Shown: positions 35,296 through 42,957 of the stretch, piece by piece
How the letters are laid out: each line of letters starts with the position of its first letter
How positions within the stretch are numbered: the stretch's first letter is position 1
Assembly (NCBI GenBank): GCA_963781305.1
Contig: CAWAFL010000013.1
Coordinates: forward strand, 372,001 to 436,000
Length of the DNA: 64,000 nt
From: DASXMT01 sp963781305
Lineage (GTDB): Bacteria; Actinomycetota; Acidimicrobiia; Acidimicrobiales; RAAP-2
Reading direction: 5' to 3'
Translations under genes and position numbers: made by a program
Notes under the pieces: generated by a model
Databases searched by the model: none
What the model saw: only the letters and a program-made list of their open reading frames with translations
Told to the model about the DNA's origin: nothing

Positions 35296-35320
35296 GTACA
35301 CTCTCATAAAGAGGGTGTAC
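35296..35320. promoter_or_regulatory. second palindromic operator upstream of TetR 2
   Basis: GTACACTCTCAT-A-AAGAGGGTGTAC: 25 bases with 10 of 12 positions paired, and carrying the same CTCTCAT half-site as the operator at 35244-35261. It ends five bases before the first ATG. Confidence 0.6.
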
Positions 35321-35343
35321 CAGCATGAAGGAGCGACGTCGCC

Positions 35344-35946
35344 ATCGCTGAGGGAAAAGGACGGACAAAGCAGAAGGCGCGTACCCAGCGGACAATCGTC
35401 GAGGCCTGTGTCGAACTCATACGACAGCGTCAGCCAGTGACCATGCCCGAGGTGGCGAAGGTGGCGATGGTTTCAGAGGCCACCGCCTATCGATATTTTC
35501 CGGATCTGGCATCGCTGCTGGCCAAGGCCCTCGTGGAGGACTGGCCCACCCCGACCGAGGCCCTGGCTCCGGTAGCAGGGTCGAACGATCCGGTCGAACG
35601 AGTGGCGTTCGCCACCCGCTTCCTTCTCCGCGGAATCGCAGAACGCCAAGCCGTGGTCCGGTCCATGATTTCTGCGACCATCGCTCATCCAGACCTCTCG
35701 GGCAGGGCCCGACCAGGGATCCGATTTGGACTGATCGAATGCGCCCTGGCTCCATTTGTCGAGGCAGTCGAGTCGGCCGAACCCGAGCTTCTGGCTCAGC
35801 TGCGGCTCGATCTCGCCGTGGTCATGAGCGCGGAAGCATTGTTCAGCCTCACCGACCTCTGCGGTCTCAGCGTCGAAGACGCCATAGACAGTGCGGAGAA
35901 GACCGCCAGAACGCTTACGGCTGCCGCCTTTCAGCAGATCAGCTAG
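35344..35946 (+). CDS. TetR-family transcriptional regulator 2, start codon unclear
   Basis: The TetR HTH reads clearly in one frame: TKQKARTQRTIVEACVELI then QPVTMPEVAKVAMVSEATAY-RYFP. The frame is open from a TGA at 35326 but has no ATG, GTG or TTG until a GTG at 35437, which would cut the first helix. An ATC at 35344 lies 10 bases after AAGGAG. An ATG at 35325 in another frame gives MKERRRHR and stops. So either an ATC start, a frameshift joining the two, or a small leader. The rest (to 35946) is a normal TetR C-domain. Confidence 0.75.
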   Translation: MAEGKGRTKQKARTQRTIVEACVELIRQRQPVTMPEVAKVAMVSEATAYRYFPDLASLLAKALVEDWPTPTEALAPVAGSNDPVERVAFATRFLLRGIAERQAVVRSMISATIAHPDLSGRARPGIRFGLIECALAPFVEAVESAEPELLAQLRLDLAVVMSAEALFSLTDLCGLSVEDAIDSAEKTARTLTAAAFQQIS

Positions 35947-36006
35947 TGGCACCCAGACCTTGGTCGAGTAGTGGGTCCCGAACCGAAGTTCAATGGTCCG
36001 GTCGGC

Positions 36007-36594
36007 TCAATTCCCTCCTGGCACTCTAGGCACGGCGAGCAGGGTTACCGAGGCGCGCTTGGCGTGAGCAAGGTGACTCACGTGCCCGCTCGCCCGGGCC
36101 AGGAGCAATGCGCCCTCGATGAGGGAAAGAGTCGCCGAGGCCGTCTCGGCGACCGAGTCTTCTGGCCACCCGTCAGCCCGGAGCCGTTCGGCGATGAGAC
36201 CTTCCCATTGCTCGAAGCAACGCGCCGCCGCGGCGCGGAGGCGTGGGCTGATGATGGGTGATTCGAGTGCGGTCGGCGCGATCGGGCACCCCAGGCACGT
36301 CACCCCGTCGTCCGGACCTGAGGCGACGTCGAGGAACCGGATGACGCCGAGTGCTGCGTCGGGTGCCCCGTCCAACGCTTCGAGAAGCGCGTCGGCGACG
36401 GCCTGGCCGGACGCCTCCAGCGCGGCCTCGGCCAGCTCTTCCATGCCCCCCGGAAAGTGGTGGTACAGCGACCCGTTGGACACGCCGCACTCCGCCAGCA
36501 GCTGCGCCCTCCCGGTGGCCGTGTATCCCTGATCCCGAAGCAGCCGCGCCATCGTCTGCACCAGGTCAACCCGGGTGTCACGGTCGCGGGCCAC
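36007..36594 (-). CDS. TetR-family transcriptional regulator 3
   Basis: A 195-residue regulator: DTRVDLVQTMARLLRDQGYT, recognition region AECGVSNGSLYHHFPGGMEE, and a C-domain with CLGCPIAPTALES. It resembles LmrA/YxaF-type repressors with a conserved Cys motif. It starts with GTG 36594. A perfect 20-base palindrome is 34 bases upstream, and tautomerase and hydrolase-fragment reading frames lie beyond it on the plus strand. Confidence 0.9.
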   Translation of the reverse strand: MARDRDTRVDLVQTMARLLRDQGYTATGRAQLLAECGVSNGSLYHHFPGGMEELAEAALEASGQAVADALLEALDGAPDAALGVIRFLDVASGPDDGVTCLGCPIAPTALESPIISPRLRAAAARCFEQWEGLIAERLRADGWPEDSVAETASATLSLIEGALLLARASGHVSHLAHAKRASVTLLAVPRVPGGN

Positions 36595-36628
36595 CCCTTG
36601 ACTCTACTGGAGCGAATGGTCTAGAAAG

Positions 36629-36648
36629 ACTAGAGCGATCGCTCTAGT
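36629..36648. promoter_or_regulatory. 20-bp perfect palindrome, operator of TetR 3
   Basis: ACTAGAGCGATCGCTCTAGT is fully self-complementary. Partial related bases (GGAGCG...TCTAGA) lie closer to the TetR start. It matches the style of TAGAGCGATCGCTCTA sites of TetR/LmrA repressors. Confidence 0.8.
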
Positions 36649-36690
36649 GACCGTGTTCTTCTCGATGATTCGACGGATCGGAGGCGGACG

Positions 36691-36792
36691 ATGAGCACAC
36701 AACCGACCGCAGCAGTCCTGGTACATGGTGCATTCGCGGACGGGCGCGGGGGCTCTTGCAATGCGCCGGGTATTGGACCGGCGAAGCGATGA
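36691..36792 (+). pseudogene. alpha/beta-hydrolase remnant (33 codons)
   Basis: ATG 36691, after GGAGG, reads STQPTAAVLVHGAFADGRGG, a clear N-terminal strand and oxyanion loop of a hydrolase (xVLVHGAFADxSxW). After about residue 18 the sequence is unrelated and stops at 36792. A full hydrolase of this sort needs ~230 residues, so the rest was deleted. It probably was the original target of TetR 3; the tautomerase now follows it. Confidence 0.6.
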
Positions 36793-36814
36793 CATTGGTA
36801 GGGAGGAGAACCCA

Positions 36815-37249
36815 GTGCCGATGATCGATGTCTACGCCGCCACGGGCACGTTTCGGGATTCCCATCGGCTCGCCTCTGACCTGGCACGGACGCTGATGAC
36901 GATAGAGGGTGTCCCTGACATCCCGATGTTCCGACAGAACACGGCGGCCTTCATCCACGAGATGGATGGTCCGGTCATTTCCAACGTGGACGGCGACAGC
37001 AGGTACGTGCGCGTCCAGGTGCTGACGAATGCCGGCGCCCTCGACCGCGAGAAGCAGCTCGCCGTGGTCGCCCAGTTCACCGACCTCGTGGCGACGGCCG
37101 CGGGGGACCCTTCTTTCTCGGAGAGGACCTGGGTCCTCCTGACAGAGGCCGTTGAGGGCGGCTGGGGCCTCGGGGGCCACGCGAATACGAATGACGAGCT
37201 TGTGGCCGCTGCCAGGGCACAGATTGCGGAGCTGTCGGCTACGAAATAG
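36815..37249 (+). CDS. tautomerase-superfamily protein
   Basis: A 144-residue protein. GTG 36815, with GGGAGGAG six bases upstream, gives (M)PMIDVYAATGTF, leaving Pro as the N-terminal residue once Met is removed, the hallmark catalytic base of the tautomerase superfamily. Two weakly similar halves (DVYAATGTF..., RVQVLTNAG...) suggest a double-length (trimer-type) member. It lies in the region controlled by TetR 3. The substrate is unknown. Confidence 0.75.
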   Translation: MPMIDVYAATGTFRDSHRLASDLARTLMTIEGVPDIPMFRQNTAAFIHEMDGPVISNVDGDSRYVRVQVLTNAGALDREKQLAVVAQFTDLVATAAGDPSFSERTWVLLTEAVEGGWGLGGHANTNDELVAAARAQIAELSATK

Positions 37250-37797
37250 ACCTCACTCGGTTGGAGAACGCCGCTGAAAGACGGGATGTGGTGCATTGCC
37301 TGATGACCTGACCTGGCGGCGTCGGGGGTACAATGTTGGCGAGATGTAACGAACCCGATCCGAGGAGGTGAGCCAGATGAAATCCGAACCCCCCAGTACC
37401 TGGCGCCCTCTATCGTTCGATTGGGTCTGACGCTCGCCGCGCCTTTCTTCTGTTTGCTCGCCGAGCCAGCCATTGACCTGCGTCGATCTCGTCGCGGAGC
37501 GTTGCTCCTTTTCTTCTTGATCGCTCGGACGCGGCGTTAGAGGGCACTCTCCATTATCTGACTGCGCTTTGACAGTCATCGATTGAGACTCGTTTCCCCC
37601 CTGGCCATTTTGCGCGCCCGCGTAACCCTCACCCGTCGCGCCCAAACGCGCCGAAGTTCTCGGAAAGGACCTTCCATGACTCGCCTGATTTCGTCTCGAT
37701 GTTCACGTGTCACTCCTCTGACGTGGCGCGACTCGCGTCCGCTTTCCATCCAACTCTCTGACCGGACCCCCCGTCATGTCTCGGGAAGGTGCCGTCG
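37250..37797 (+). promoter_or_regulatory. long leader of the NRAMP-like gene, with two small ORFs
   Basis: About 550 bases without a normal gene. A TACAAT at 37329-37334 could be a -10 box. Two translated-looking small ORFs follow (37377 and 37676). A long leader with small ORFs before a metal transporter suggests attenuation or an ion-sensing element, but I recognise no known riboswitch class. Confidence 0.5.
37377..37430 (+). CDS. 17-codon leader peptide upstream of NRAMP-like gene
   Basis: ATG 37377 follows AGGAGGTGA (37363-37371), close to a perfect anti-Shine-Dalgarno complement. It encodes MKSEPPSTWRPLSFDWV, with two adjacent prolines and two tryptophans, and stops at TGA. Proline-rich leaders control Mg2+ transporter genes elsewhere (MgtL), so a similar role is an inference. 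Confidence 0.5.
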   Translation: MKSEPPSTWRPLSFDWV

Positions 37798-37801
37798 ATG
37801 A
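37676..37801 (+). CDS. 41-codon leader ORF overlapping the NRAMP start
   Basis: ATG 37676 follows GGAAAGGA. The product is MTRLISSRCSRVTPLTWRDS... (41 residues, Arg-rich), and its TGA overlaps the NRAMP ATG (ATGA, 37798-37801), a translational-coupling arrangement. The opening loosely resembles actinobacterial leader peptides of sulfur genes, but no function is known. Confidence 0.45.
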   Translation: MTRLISSRCSRVTPLTWRDSRPLSIQLSDRTPRHVSGRCRR

Positions 37802-39441
37802 ACACTGCCCTCGACACCACCGCATTCGAGGATACGGCCGTTCTCGACCAGGCCCACGTGGGCGACATCCGGGGGGCCCTGGGCACGATCGCCCATGGGG
37901 ATGCCGCTCCTCGCCGCCGCCTCTCGGCCAAGGCCAAGACGCTGCTCGCCATCGTCGGGCCGGGACTGATCGTCATGGTGGGCGACAACGACGCCGGAGC
38001 GTTCAGTACCTACACCCAAGCTGGACAGAACTACGGCACCCACCTGTTGTGGACCCTGGTGCTGCTCGTCCCGGTGCTCTACGTCTGCCAGGAGATGGTG
38101 CTGCGCCTCGGGGCAGTGTCCGGCGTCGGGCATGCCCGGCTCATCCTTGAGCGGTTCGGGAAGTTCTGGGGCGCGTTCAGTGTCGTCGACCTCTTCATCC
38201 TGAACGCCCTGACCATCGTGACCGAATTCATTGGCGTCACCCTCGCCGTCGGGTATCTCGGACTGCCGAAGGTCCCATCGATCCTGCTTGCCGCAGGCGT
38301 GATCGTGGGAGCGGTGAGCACCGGGAGCTTCCGACGTTTCGAGCGCATCTGCTTGGTTCTCATCGTCGGCTCGTTCGTGCTCATCCCGATCTACCTGATG
38401 GTGCACCCACCAATCGGGCAGATGGCCCACAACTTCATCGTTCCTGGCTTCCCACACGGCGCGCAGGTCTCGACGGTGATGCTCCTCATCATCGGGATCG
38501 TCGGCACGACGGTGGCCCCGTGGCAGCTGTTCTTCCAGCAGTCCTACATCATCGACAAGCGGATCACGCCCCGCTTCATCAACTACGAGCGAGCGGACCT
38601 GTGGATCGGGATCGGGATCGTGGTGGTGGGTGCCGCCGCCATGTTCGGCTTCTCGGCGGCTGTCTTCGCCGGCCATCCAGAGTTCGGGAACTTCACCAAC
38701 GCTGGGGGCGTGGCCGCCGGCCTGGGGAAGTACGTCTCGCGCCTGGCCGGTGACCTCTTCGCCATCGCCCTGCTCGACGCCAGCATCATCGGCGCCTCGG
38801 CGGTCGGCCTTTCGACGGCCTACGCCAGCTCCGACGTCCTCGGTTTCAACCACTCGCTGCACCGGCCGTTGAAGAAGGCCAAGGGGTTCTACGCCTGCTA
38901 CGCCGGACTGATGGCGGTGTCCGCAGCGCTGGTCATCGTCCCCGGCATTCCGCTCGGGCTTCTGATTGAGGGCGTGCAGACGCTGGCCGGCGTGCTGCTT
39001 CCCAGCGCGGTCGTCTTCCTGTTGCTGCTCTGCAATGACAAGGCCGTGCTCGGACCCTGGGTCAACGGTCGGAAGCTCAACGTCCTGACCTCCGCGGTCA
39101 TCTGGGTGCTCGTCTTGTTGTCGGTCATCCTCACCGCCAGCGTGCTGTTCCCGAACATCTCCGGCAGTCAGATCGAGGTCGTGCTCGGTGCGGGGGCGCT
39201 TCTCGGACTGGTCGTGGGTGCCTTCCTGCTGATCCAAGCCAGGCGGACCGCCCGGCACATCGTGACCGTTCCTGTGGAGTGGGAGGACCGGAGATCGTGG
39301 AGGATGCCACCCATCAACACGCTGGCCAAGCCCGTCATGTCGACCCAACGCAAGATCGGGCTCATGACGCTACGCGGGTACCTGATTGTGGCGTTCGCGC
39401 TGGTCGTGGTGAAGATCATCGCCGTCGCAGTCCACGGGTGA
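37798..39441 (+). CDS. NRAMP-family divalent-metal transporter, variant active site
   Basis: A 547-residue protein with about eleven helices. In the first helix the usual DPGN reads GDNDAGAFSTYTQAGQNYG. In the sixth, where metal-selective members carry Met-Pro-His, it reads VAPWQLFFQQS. Loss of the Met is known in NRAMP-related Mg2+ or Al3+ carriers and would weaken Mn2+/Fe2+ preference, so Mg2+ or another hard cation is possible. ATG 37798 follows GGGAAGG. The large C-terminal part (to 547) is longer than typical MntH (~420). Confidence 0.8.
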   Translation: MNTALDTTAFEDTAVLDQAHVGDIRGALGTIAHGDAAPRRRLSAKAKTLLAIVGPGLIVMVGDNDAGAFSTYTQAGQNYGTHLLWTLVLLVPVLYVCQEMVLRLGAVSGVGHARLILERFGKFWGAFSVVDLFILNALTIVTEFIGVTLAVGYLGLPKVPSILLAAGVIVGAVSTGSFRRFERICLVLIVGSFVLIPIYLMVHPPIGQMAHNFIVPGFPHGAQVSTVMLLIIGIVGTTVAPWQLFFQQSYIIDKRITPRFINYERADLWIGIGIVVVGAAAMFGFSAAVFAGHPEFGNFTNAGGVAAGLGKYVSRLAGDLFAIALLDASIIGASAVGLSTAYASSDVLGFNHSLHRPLKKAKGFYACYAGLMAVSAALVIVPGIPLGLLIEGVQTLAGVLLPSAVVFLLLLCNDKAVLGPWVNGRKLNVLTSAVIWVLVLLSVILTASVLFPNISGSQIEVVLGAGALLGLVVGAFLLIQARRTARHIVTVPVEWEDRRSWRMPPINTLAKPVMSTQRKIGLMTLRGYLIVAFALVVVKIIAVAVHG

Positions 39442-39525
39442 ATCGGATTGCCATGACAGCCAATTTGGCAACGGCCGATCGTGGCGTCGCACACCGGTAT
39501 GGGATGGGCTGGTCGTTTCAGCGCC

Positions 39526-39891
39526 CTAGTCGTGAGTGGGTTGGCCTGTGATCTGGTGATCGGCGTGGAACAGGGCCTCGGCCAGAAGGCTGCGTACATG
39601 TCCGCCACGGATTCGATAGAGCATCCGCCGGCCGTCGCGGGTGGCTTCGACCAGCCCAGCGAAACGCAGTTTGGACAAGTGCTGACTGGCCACGGTGGGC
39701 CGGCAGTCGGCGATTCGGGCCAGCGTTGCCACGTCGAGGTCCTGTTCCCGTAGTGCCCACAGCATCCGGACGCGGGTGGGATCGGCCAGCAAGGTGAACG
39801 AGGTCACGGCCGCGTTGACCTGCTCGGTAGTCGGAGCATCGGGATGGTCTGATGTCGTCGATGGTGCGTGGCCAGTACGGTTCGGCTCCAT
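39526..39891 (-). CDS. ArsR/SmtB-family metal-sensing repressor (NmtR-like)
   Basis: A 121-residue winged HTH: LLADPTRVRMLWALREQDLD, recognition ADCRPTVASQHLSKLRFAGL. The last helix has His98, His109 and His112, lining up with the alpha-5 Ni/Co site of NmtR, with a late His120; the position equal to NmtR Asp91 is Gly96. It is paired divergently with a CDF pump, the normal arrangement for Ni2+, Co2+ or Zn2+ efflux. The operator-like repeat is 20 bases upstream. Confidence 0.88.
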   Translation of the reverse strand: MEPNRTGHAPSTTSDHPDAPTTEQVNAAVTSFTLLADPTRVRMLWALREQDLDVATLARIADCRPTVASQHLSKLRFAGLVEATRDGRRMLYRIRGGHVRSLLAEALFHADHQITGQPTHD

Positions 39892-39910
39892 GGTGCAAGC
39901 CTACCGTCAT

Positions 39911-39933
39911 TGCGACATATTCGCAGATTCGCA
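39911..39933. promoter_or_regulatory. ArsR operator between sensor and CDF pump
   Basis: TGCGA-CATAT-TCGCA (39911-39925) is a perfect inverted repeat; a third TCGCA half-site follows at 39929-39933. It lies in the divergent promoter. Confidence 0.6.
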
Positions 39934-39995
39934 TAGATAGGGTCTGTTCGATATTCTTGCCTCGCGAAGGAGCACTGTCCAGGGAATCCCCAACC

Positions 39996-40970
39996 ATGAC
40001 CGTCCACTGCAAGCACTCCATTTGGACAACCCTCCGTCACGCTGCCTCGGAGCTGCTGGGCTCGCACTCTCACGACAGCGCCGATCAGGTTGACGAGACC
40101 CTTCAGGCCGATGCCGACGGTCGCCGGGCGCTCCTGTTGAGCCTGGCCATTCTGGCGGTGACGGCTGCGCTGCAGGCCGTGGTGGTGATGTTCTCGGGGT
40201 CCATCGCTCTCCTTGGTGACACCCTGCACAACGTTGCCGACGCGTTGACCGCCTTGCCACTGCTGATCGCCTTCCGCCTCGCCCGTCGACCGCCGTCCAA
40301 GCGCTACACCTACGGCTACGGCCGTGCCGAAGATCTCGGCGGACTGTTCGTCATTGCCATGATCGCCCTCTCGAGCATCGTGGCCGGAGGGGAGGCCATC
40401 GATAGGCTGCTCCACCCCCGTGCGGTGAGCCACCTCTCGTTGGTGGCGGTTGCGGCAGTGATCGGCTTCGCCGGAAACGAACTCGTCGCTCGCTACCGCA
40501 TCCGGGTGGGACGGCGCATCGGGAGTGCAGCGTTGGTGGCCGACGGCCTGCATGCCCGCACGGACGGCTTCACTAGCCTCGCCGTACTACTCGGCGCCGG
40601 CGCCGTGGCCCTGGGCTGGAATGAGGCCGATCCCATCATCGGCCTGGTCATCACCGTCGCCATTCTCGGGGTGCTGCGTTCGGCCGTTCGTCAGATCGGC
40701 GCCCGGCTCATGGATGCCGTCGATCCCATACTGGTCGACCAAGCCCGTGCCGCCGTGTCCAGTGTGGCCGGCATCAGCGACGTCCGCGAACTCCACATCC
40801 GATGGATCGGCCACACCTTGCGCGCCGAGGTCGACGCCACCGTCGACCCCGCCCTCACCGTCATCCAAGCGCACGACATCGCGCACCACGCCGAATCGCA
40901 CCTCCTCAGACAAGTCGGCCGCCTGACCGCGGCCACCATCCACACCAGTCCCAGAGGTGCCCATGCTTAG
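39996..40970 (+). CDS. cation diffusion facilitator (CDF) metal-efflux pump
   Basis: A 324-residue CDF protein: six helices, a transport site with GDTLHNVADAL in the second helix and ADGLHARTDGF in the fifth, and a C-terminal ferredoxin-like domain (ISDVRELHIRWIGHTLRAEV). A HSHDS His cluster is near the N-terminus. The start is ATG 39996; upstream extension is not conserved. Metal is exported using the proton gradient. The NmtR-like neighbour suggests Ni/Co or Zn. Confidence 0.9.
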   Translation: MTVHCKHSIWTTLRHAASELLGSHSHDSADQVDETLQADADGRRALLLSLAILAVTAALQAVVVMFSGSIALLGDTLHNVADALTALPLLIAFRLARRPPSKRYTYGYGRAEDLGGLFVIAMIALSSIVAGGEAIDRLLHPRAVSHLSLVAVAAVIGFAGNELVARYRIRVGRRIGSAALVADGLHARTDGFTSLAVLLGAGAVALGWNEADPIIGLVITVAILGVLRSAVRQIGARLMDAVDPILVDQARAAVSSVAGISDVRELHIRWIGHTLRAEVDATVDPALTVIQAHDIAHHAESHLLRQVGRLTAATIHTSPRGAHA

Positions 40971-41128
40971 TCGGGCCTGCCTCGCTGGAAGCGACGAAAT
41001 TCGGTGGTCTGGGTGGCGCGCCGACAACACCCGCTTGACCGGCGTGCACATCTTTGAGCCCGACGTGCGGCGCGACGGCGGCGACGACAAGACGGCGCGT
41101 GGAGGGCGGACTGTGGTTATGTCTACCT

Positions 41129-42178
41129 GTGCGTCCGCTTCCCGTTCAGGCGTCGGATCTCACCCCGGCCTGGTTGACGGGGGTGCTCGGTGTCCAGGTC
41201 CAGGACGTGACCGTCCTCGATCATGCCTCAGCCACGAACCAACGGGTGCGTATCGGCCTCACGTACGCGGCCGGATCGGGTCCGTCGTCGCTGTTCGTGA
41301 AAATTGCCTCGCTGGACCCGGCCCACCGGGAGATGGTCGGTGCCAGCGGTATGGGTGAGCGGGAGGCGAGTTTCTACGCCGATGTCGCCCCGTCCCTCGA
41401 CTTGCGAGTGCCTCGCGCCTACTACGCAGCCTCGGCCGACGACGGCAGTTTTGCCCTGCTCCTCGAAGACCTGACTGCCGAGGGGTGCGCGTTCTCGGAC
41501 GGCGCGTGGGGCGTGACCGCCGACGCTGCTGCTGTCGCACTGGAGGAGATGGCACGCTTCCACGCCCGATTCGAAGATCCCGCCGTGCGTTCCGCAGTCG
41601 CCCCCTGGCTGGCCGTGCGCCAGCCACAGCACAGCGACATGGTCGCCCAGCTGATGCGCACTGTCCTCGACGAGCACGGCGACGCGCTGACGTCGGCCTA
41701 TGTGGCCGCCGGCGAGCTGTACGTCGAACACCACGCCCGGCTCGACGAGCTTTGGAACGCAGGCCCTCAGACGTACATTCACGGCGATGCCCACATCGGA
41801 AACGTCTTCCTCGACCGGGGCCGCGTCGGCTTCCTCGACTGGGGTCTGTCGCGAGTGAGCACGCCCTTGCGCGACGTCAGCTACTTCCTGACGATGACGG
41901 TGGACCCCGAGGAGCGTCGACACTCCGAGCGCGAGCTGCTTGGGCTCTACCTCGACGCCCTCCGAACTGCCGGTGGTACCGACATTGCCTTCGATGATGC
42001 GTGGTCCATGCACCGGATCCAGGCCGGCTACACCGTCGTCGCCACCTTCTTGGCCTTCATGCCATCGTACGCGACGAGCGACAGCCAGGGCCTAGGGATC
42101 GCCTTGCGGAGGCACTCGGAACTGGCCCTGGACGACCTCCAAGTTGTCGACGCCATGCGGGTAGCCGTCGCCACCTGA
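41129..42178 (+). CDS. APH-type phosphotransferase family protein
   Basis: A 349-residue kinase-like fold: SSLFVKIASLDPAH (Lys of the ATP site), YIHGDAHIGNVFL (catalytic HGD-H-N), and VGFLDWGLSRVSTPLRDVSYF (the metal-binding Asp). The sequence resembles the EcKinase/ DUF1679-like and oxidoreductase-linked phosphotransferases. The start at GTG 41129 is preferred because earlier starts add an Arg-rich tail. The substrate is unknown. Confidence 0.82.
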   Translation: MRPLPVQASDLTPAWLTGVLGVQVQDVTVLDHASATNQRVRIGLTYAAGSGPSSLFVKIASLDPAHREMVGASGMGEREASFYADVAPSLDLRVPRAYYAASADDGSFALLLEDLTAEGCAFSDGAWGVTADAAAVALEEMARFHARFEDPAVRSAVAPWLAVRQPQHSDMVAQLMRTVLDEHGDALTSAYVAAGELYVEHHARLDELWNAGPQTYIHGDAHIGNVFLDRGRVGFLDWGLSRVSTPLRDVSYFLTMTVDPEERRHSERELLGLYLDALRTAGGTDIAFDDAWSMHRIQAGYTVVATFLAFMPSYATSDSQGLGIALRRHSELALDDLQVVDAMRVAVAT

Positions 42179-42251
42179 GCGCCGGCCCGTGTCGGACCGA
42201 GTCGCCGCCAGGGAGGAGAGGCGTCCCTTCGTCCGTTCGTCACTACCTCAA

Positions 42252-42734
42252 TCAGCCAGATGGGACGAGCTCGGCCAGATGGTTCAGCGAGTTCTGGAGA
42301 TGATCGGGATCGAACGGCGGAAACCCAATGTCCTCGCGGATGATCGCTGGTACCGCCGACCAATCGTAGGAAAGCGTGACCTCGGTCTCCGATTGCCTGA
42401 TCGCCGTGAGGTCGTAGCGCCAGACCCACCCGCCGAACTCGAGCTCGCCGGTCCCTGCTGGGTCTTGGCCCGGCTTCCAGGCGATGGCGAATGGAGGATC
42501 GAAGACCACGATCTTGTTGGCCATCTCGTAGTTGCCATTGGGATGGTTCGGGTGGTACATCGCAATCCGGAAGATCTGACCCGCTGTTGTGAGCTGGTTG
42601 TTGCCATCGAGTGATTCTCGGACCCAACCCGTGCCATCGATCGCCGCATGACTGGCCGGGTCCGCGATGATCGTGAAGACGGTTTCCGCCGGTGCCTTGA
42701 TGGTGACCGTGGCGGTGAGGCTCTCGTTCGTCAT
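42252..42734 (-). CDS. SRPBCC-family (START-like) protein
   Basis: A 160-residue polyketide-cyclase/dehydrase-like protein: TATVTIKAPAETVFTIIADP, FEGGW-type core (ELEFGGWVWRYDLTAIRQ), and C-terminal VTLSYDWSAVP. The fold binds hydrophobic ligands. The start at 42734 has AAAGGAG; the longer ATG lacks it. It sits head-to-head with the phosphite-dehydrogenase-like gene, 223 bases apart; no functional link is known. Confidence 0.85.
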   Translation of the reverse strand: MTNESLTATVTIKAPAETVFTIIADPASHAAIDGTGWVRESLDGNNQLTTAGQIFRIAMYHPNHPNGNYEMANKIVVFDPPFAIAWKPGQDPAGTGELEFGGWVWRYDLTAIRQSETEVTLSYDWSAVPAIIREDIGFPPFDPDHLQNSLNHLAELVPSG

Positions 42735-42957
42735 ACTGAGGACTCCTTTCGGGCAGCCGATGAGACGGCAAGCGAACAACTACAAGGACAGACGTGCCGA
42801 CGGGGTAAAGGTCATCGGTCACCTCTCAGTCTCTGTCGAGAAACCGGCCGCCACAACGAAGGCGTTGTCTGACCCTGGGCGACCGTAAGCGCTGGAGCGT
42901 GGGACGACTCCACCAGCTTCAGCGTGGCGCAGCCAAGCGGGGGCGCGGCAGACTCAC

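Noticed and set aside
37253..37645. 130-codon minus-strand frame across the NRAMP leader
   Set aside because: Low-complexity, charged sequence with no domain; the plus strand carries the small leader ORF with a strong ribosome site.
37774..39348. 524-codon open frame opposite the NRAMP-like gene
   Set aside because: Mirror of the coding strand in GC-rich DNA; acidic, His-rich composition typical of an antisense shadow.
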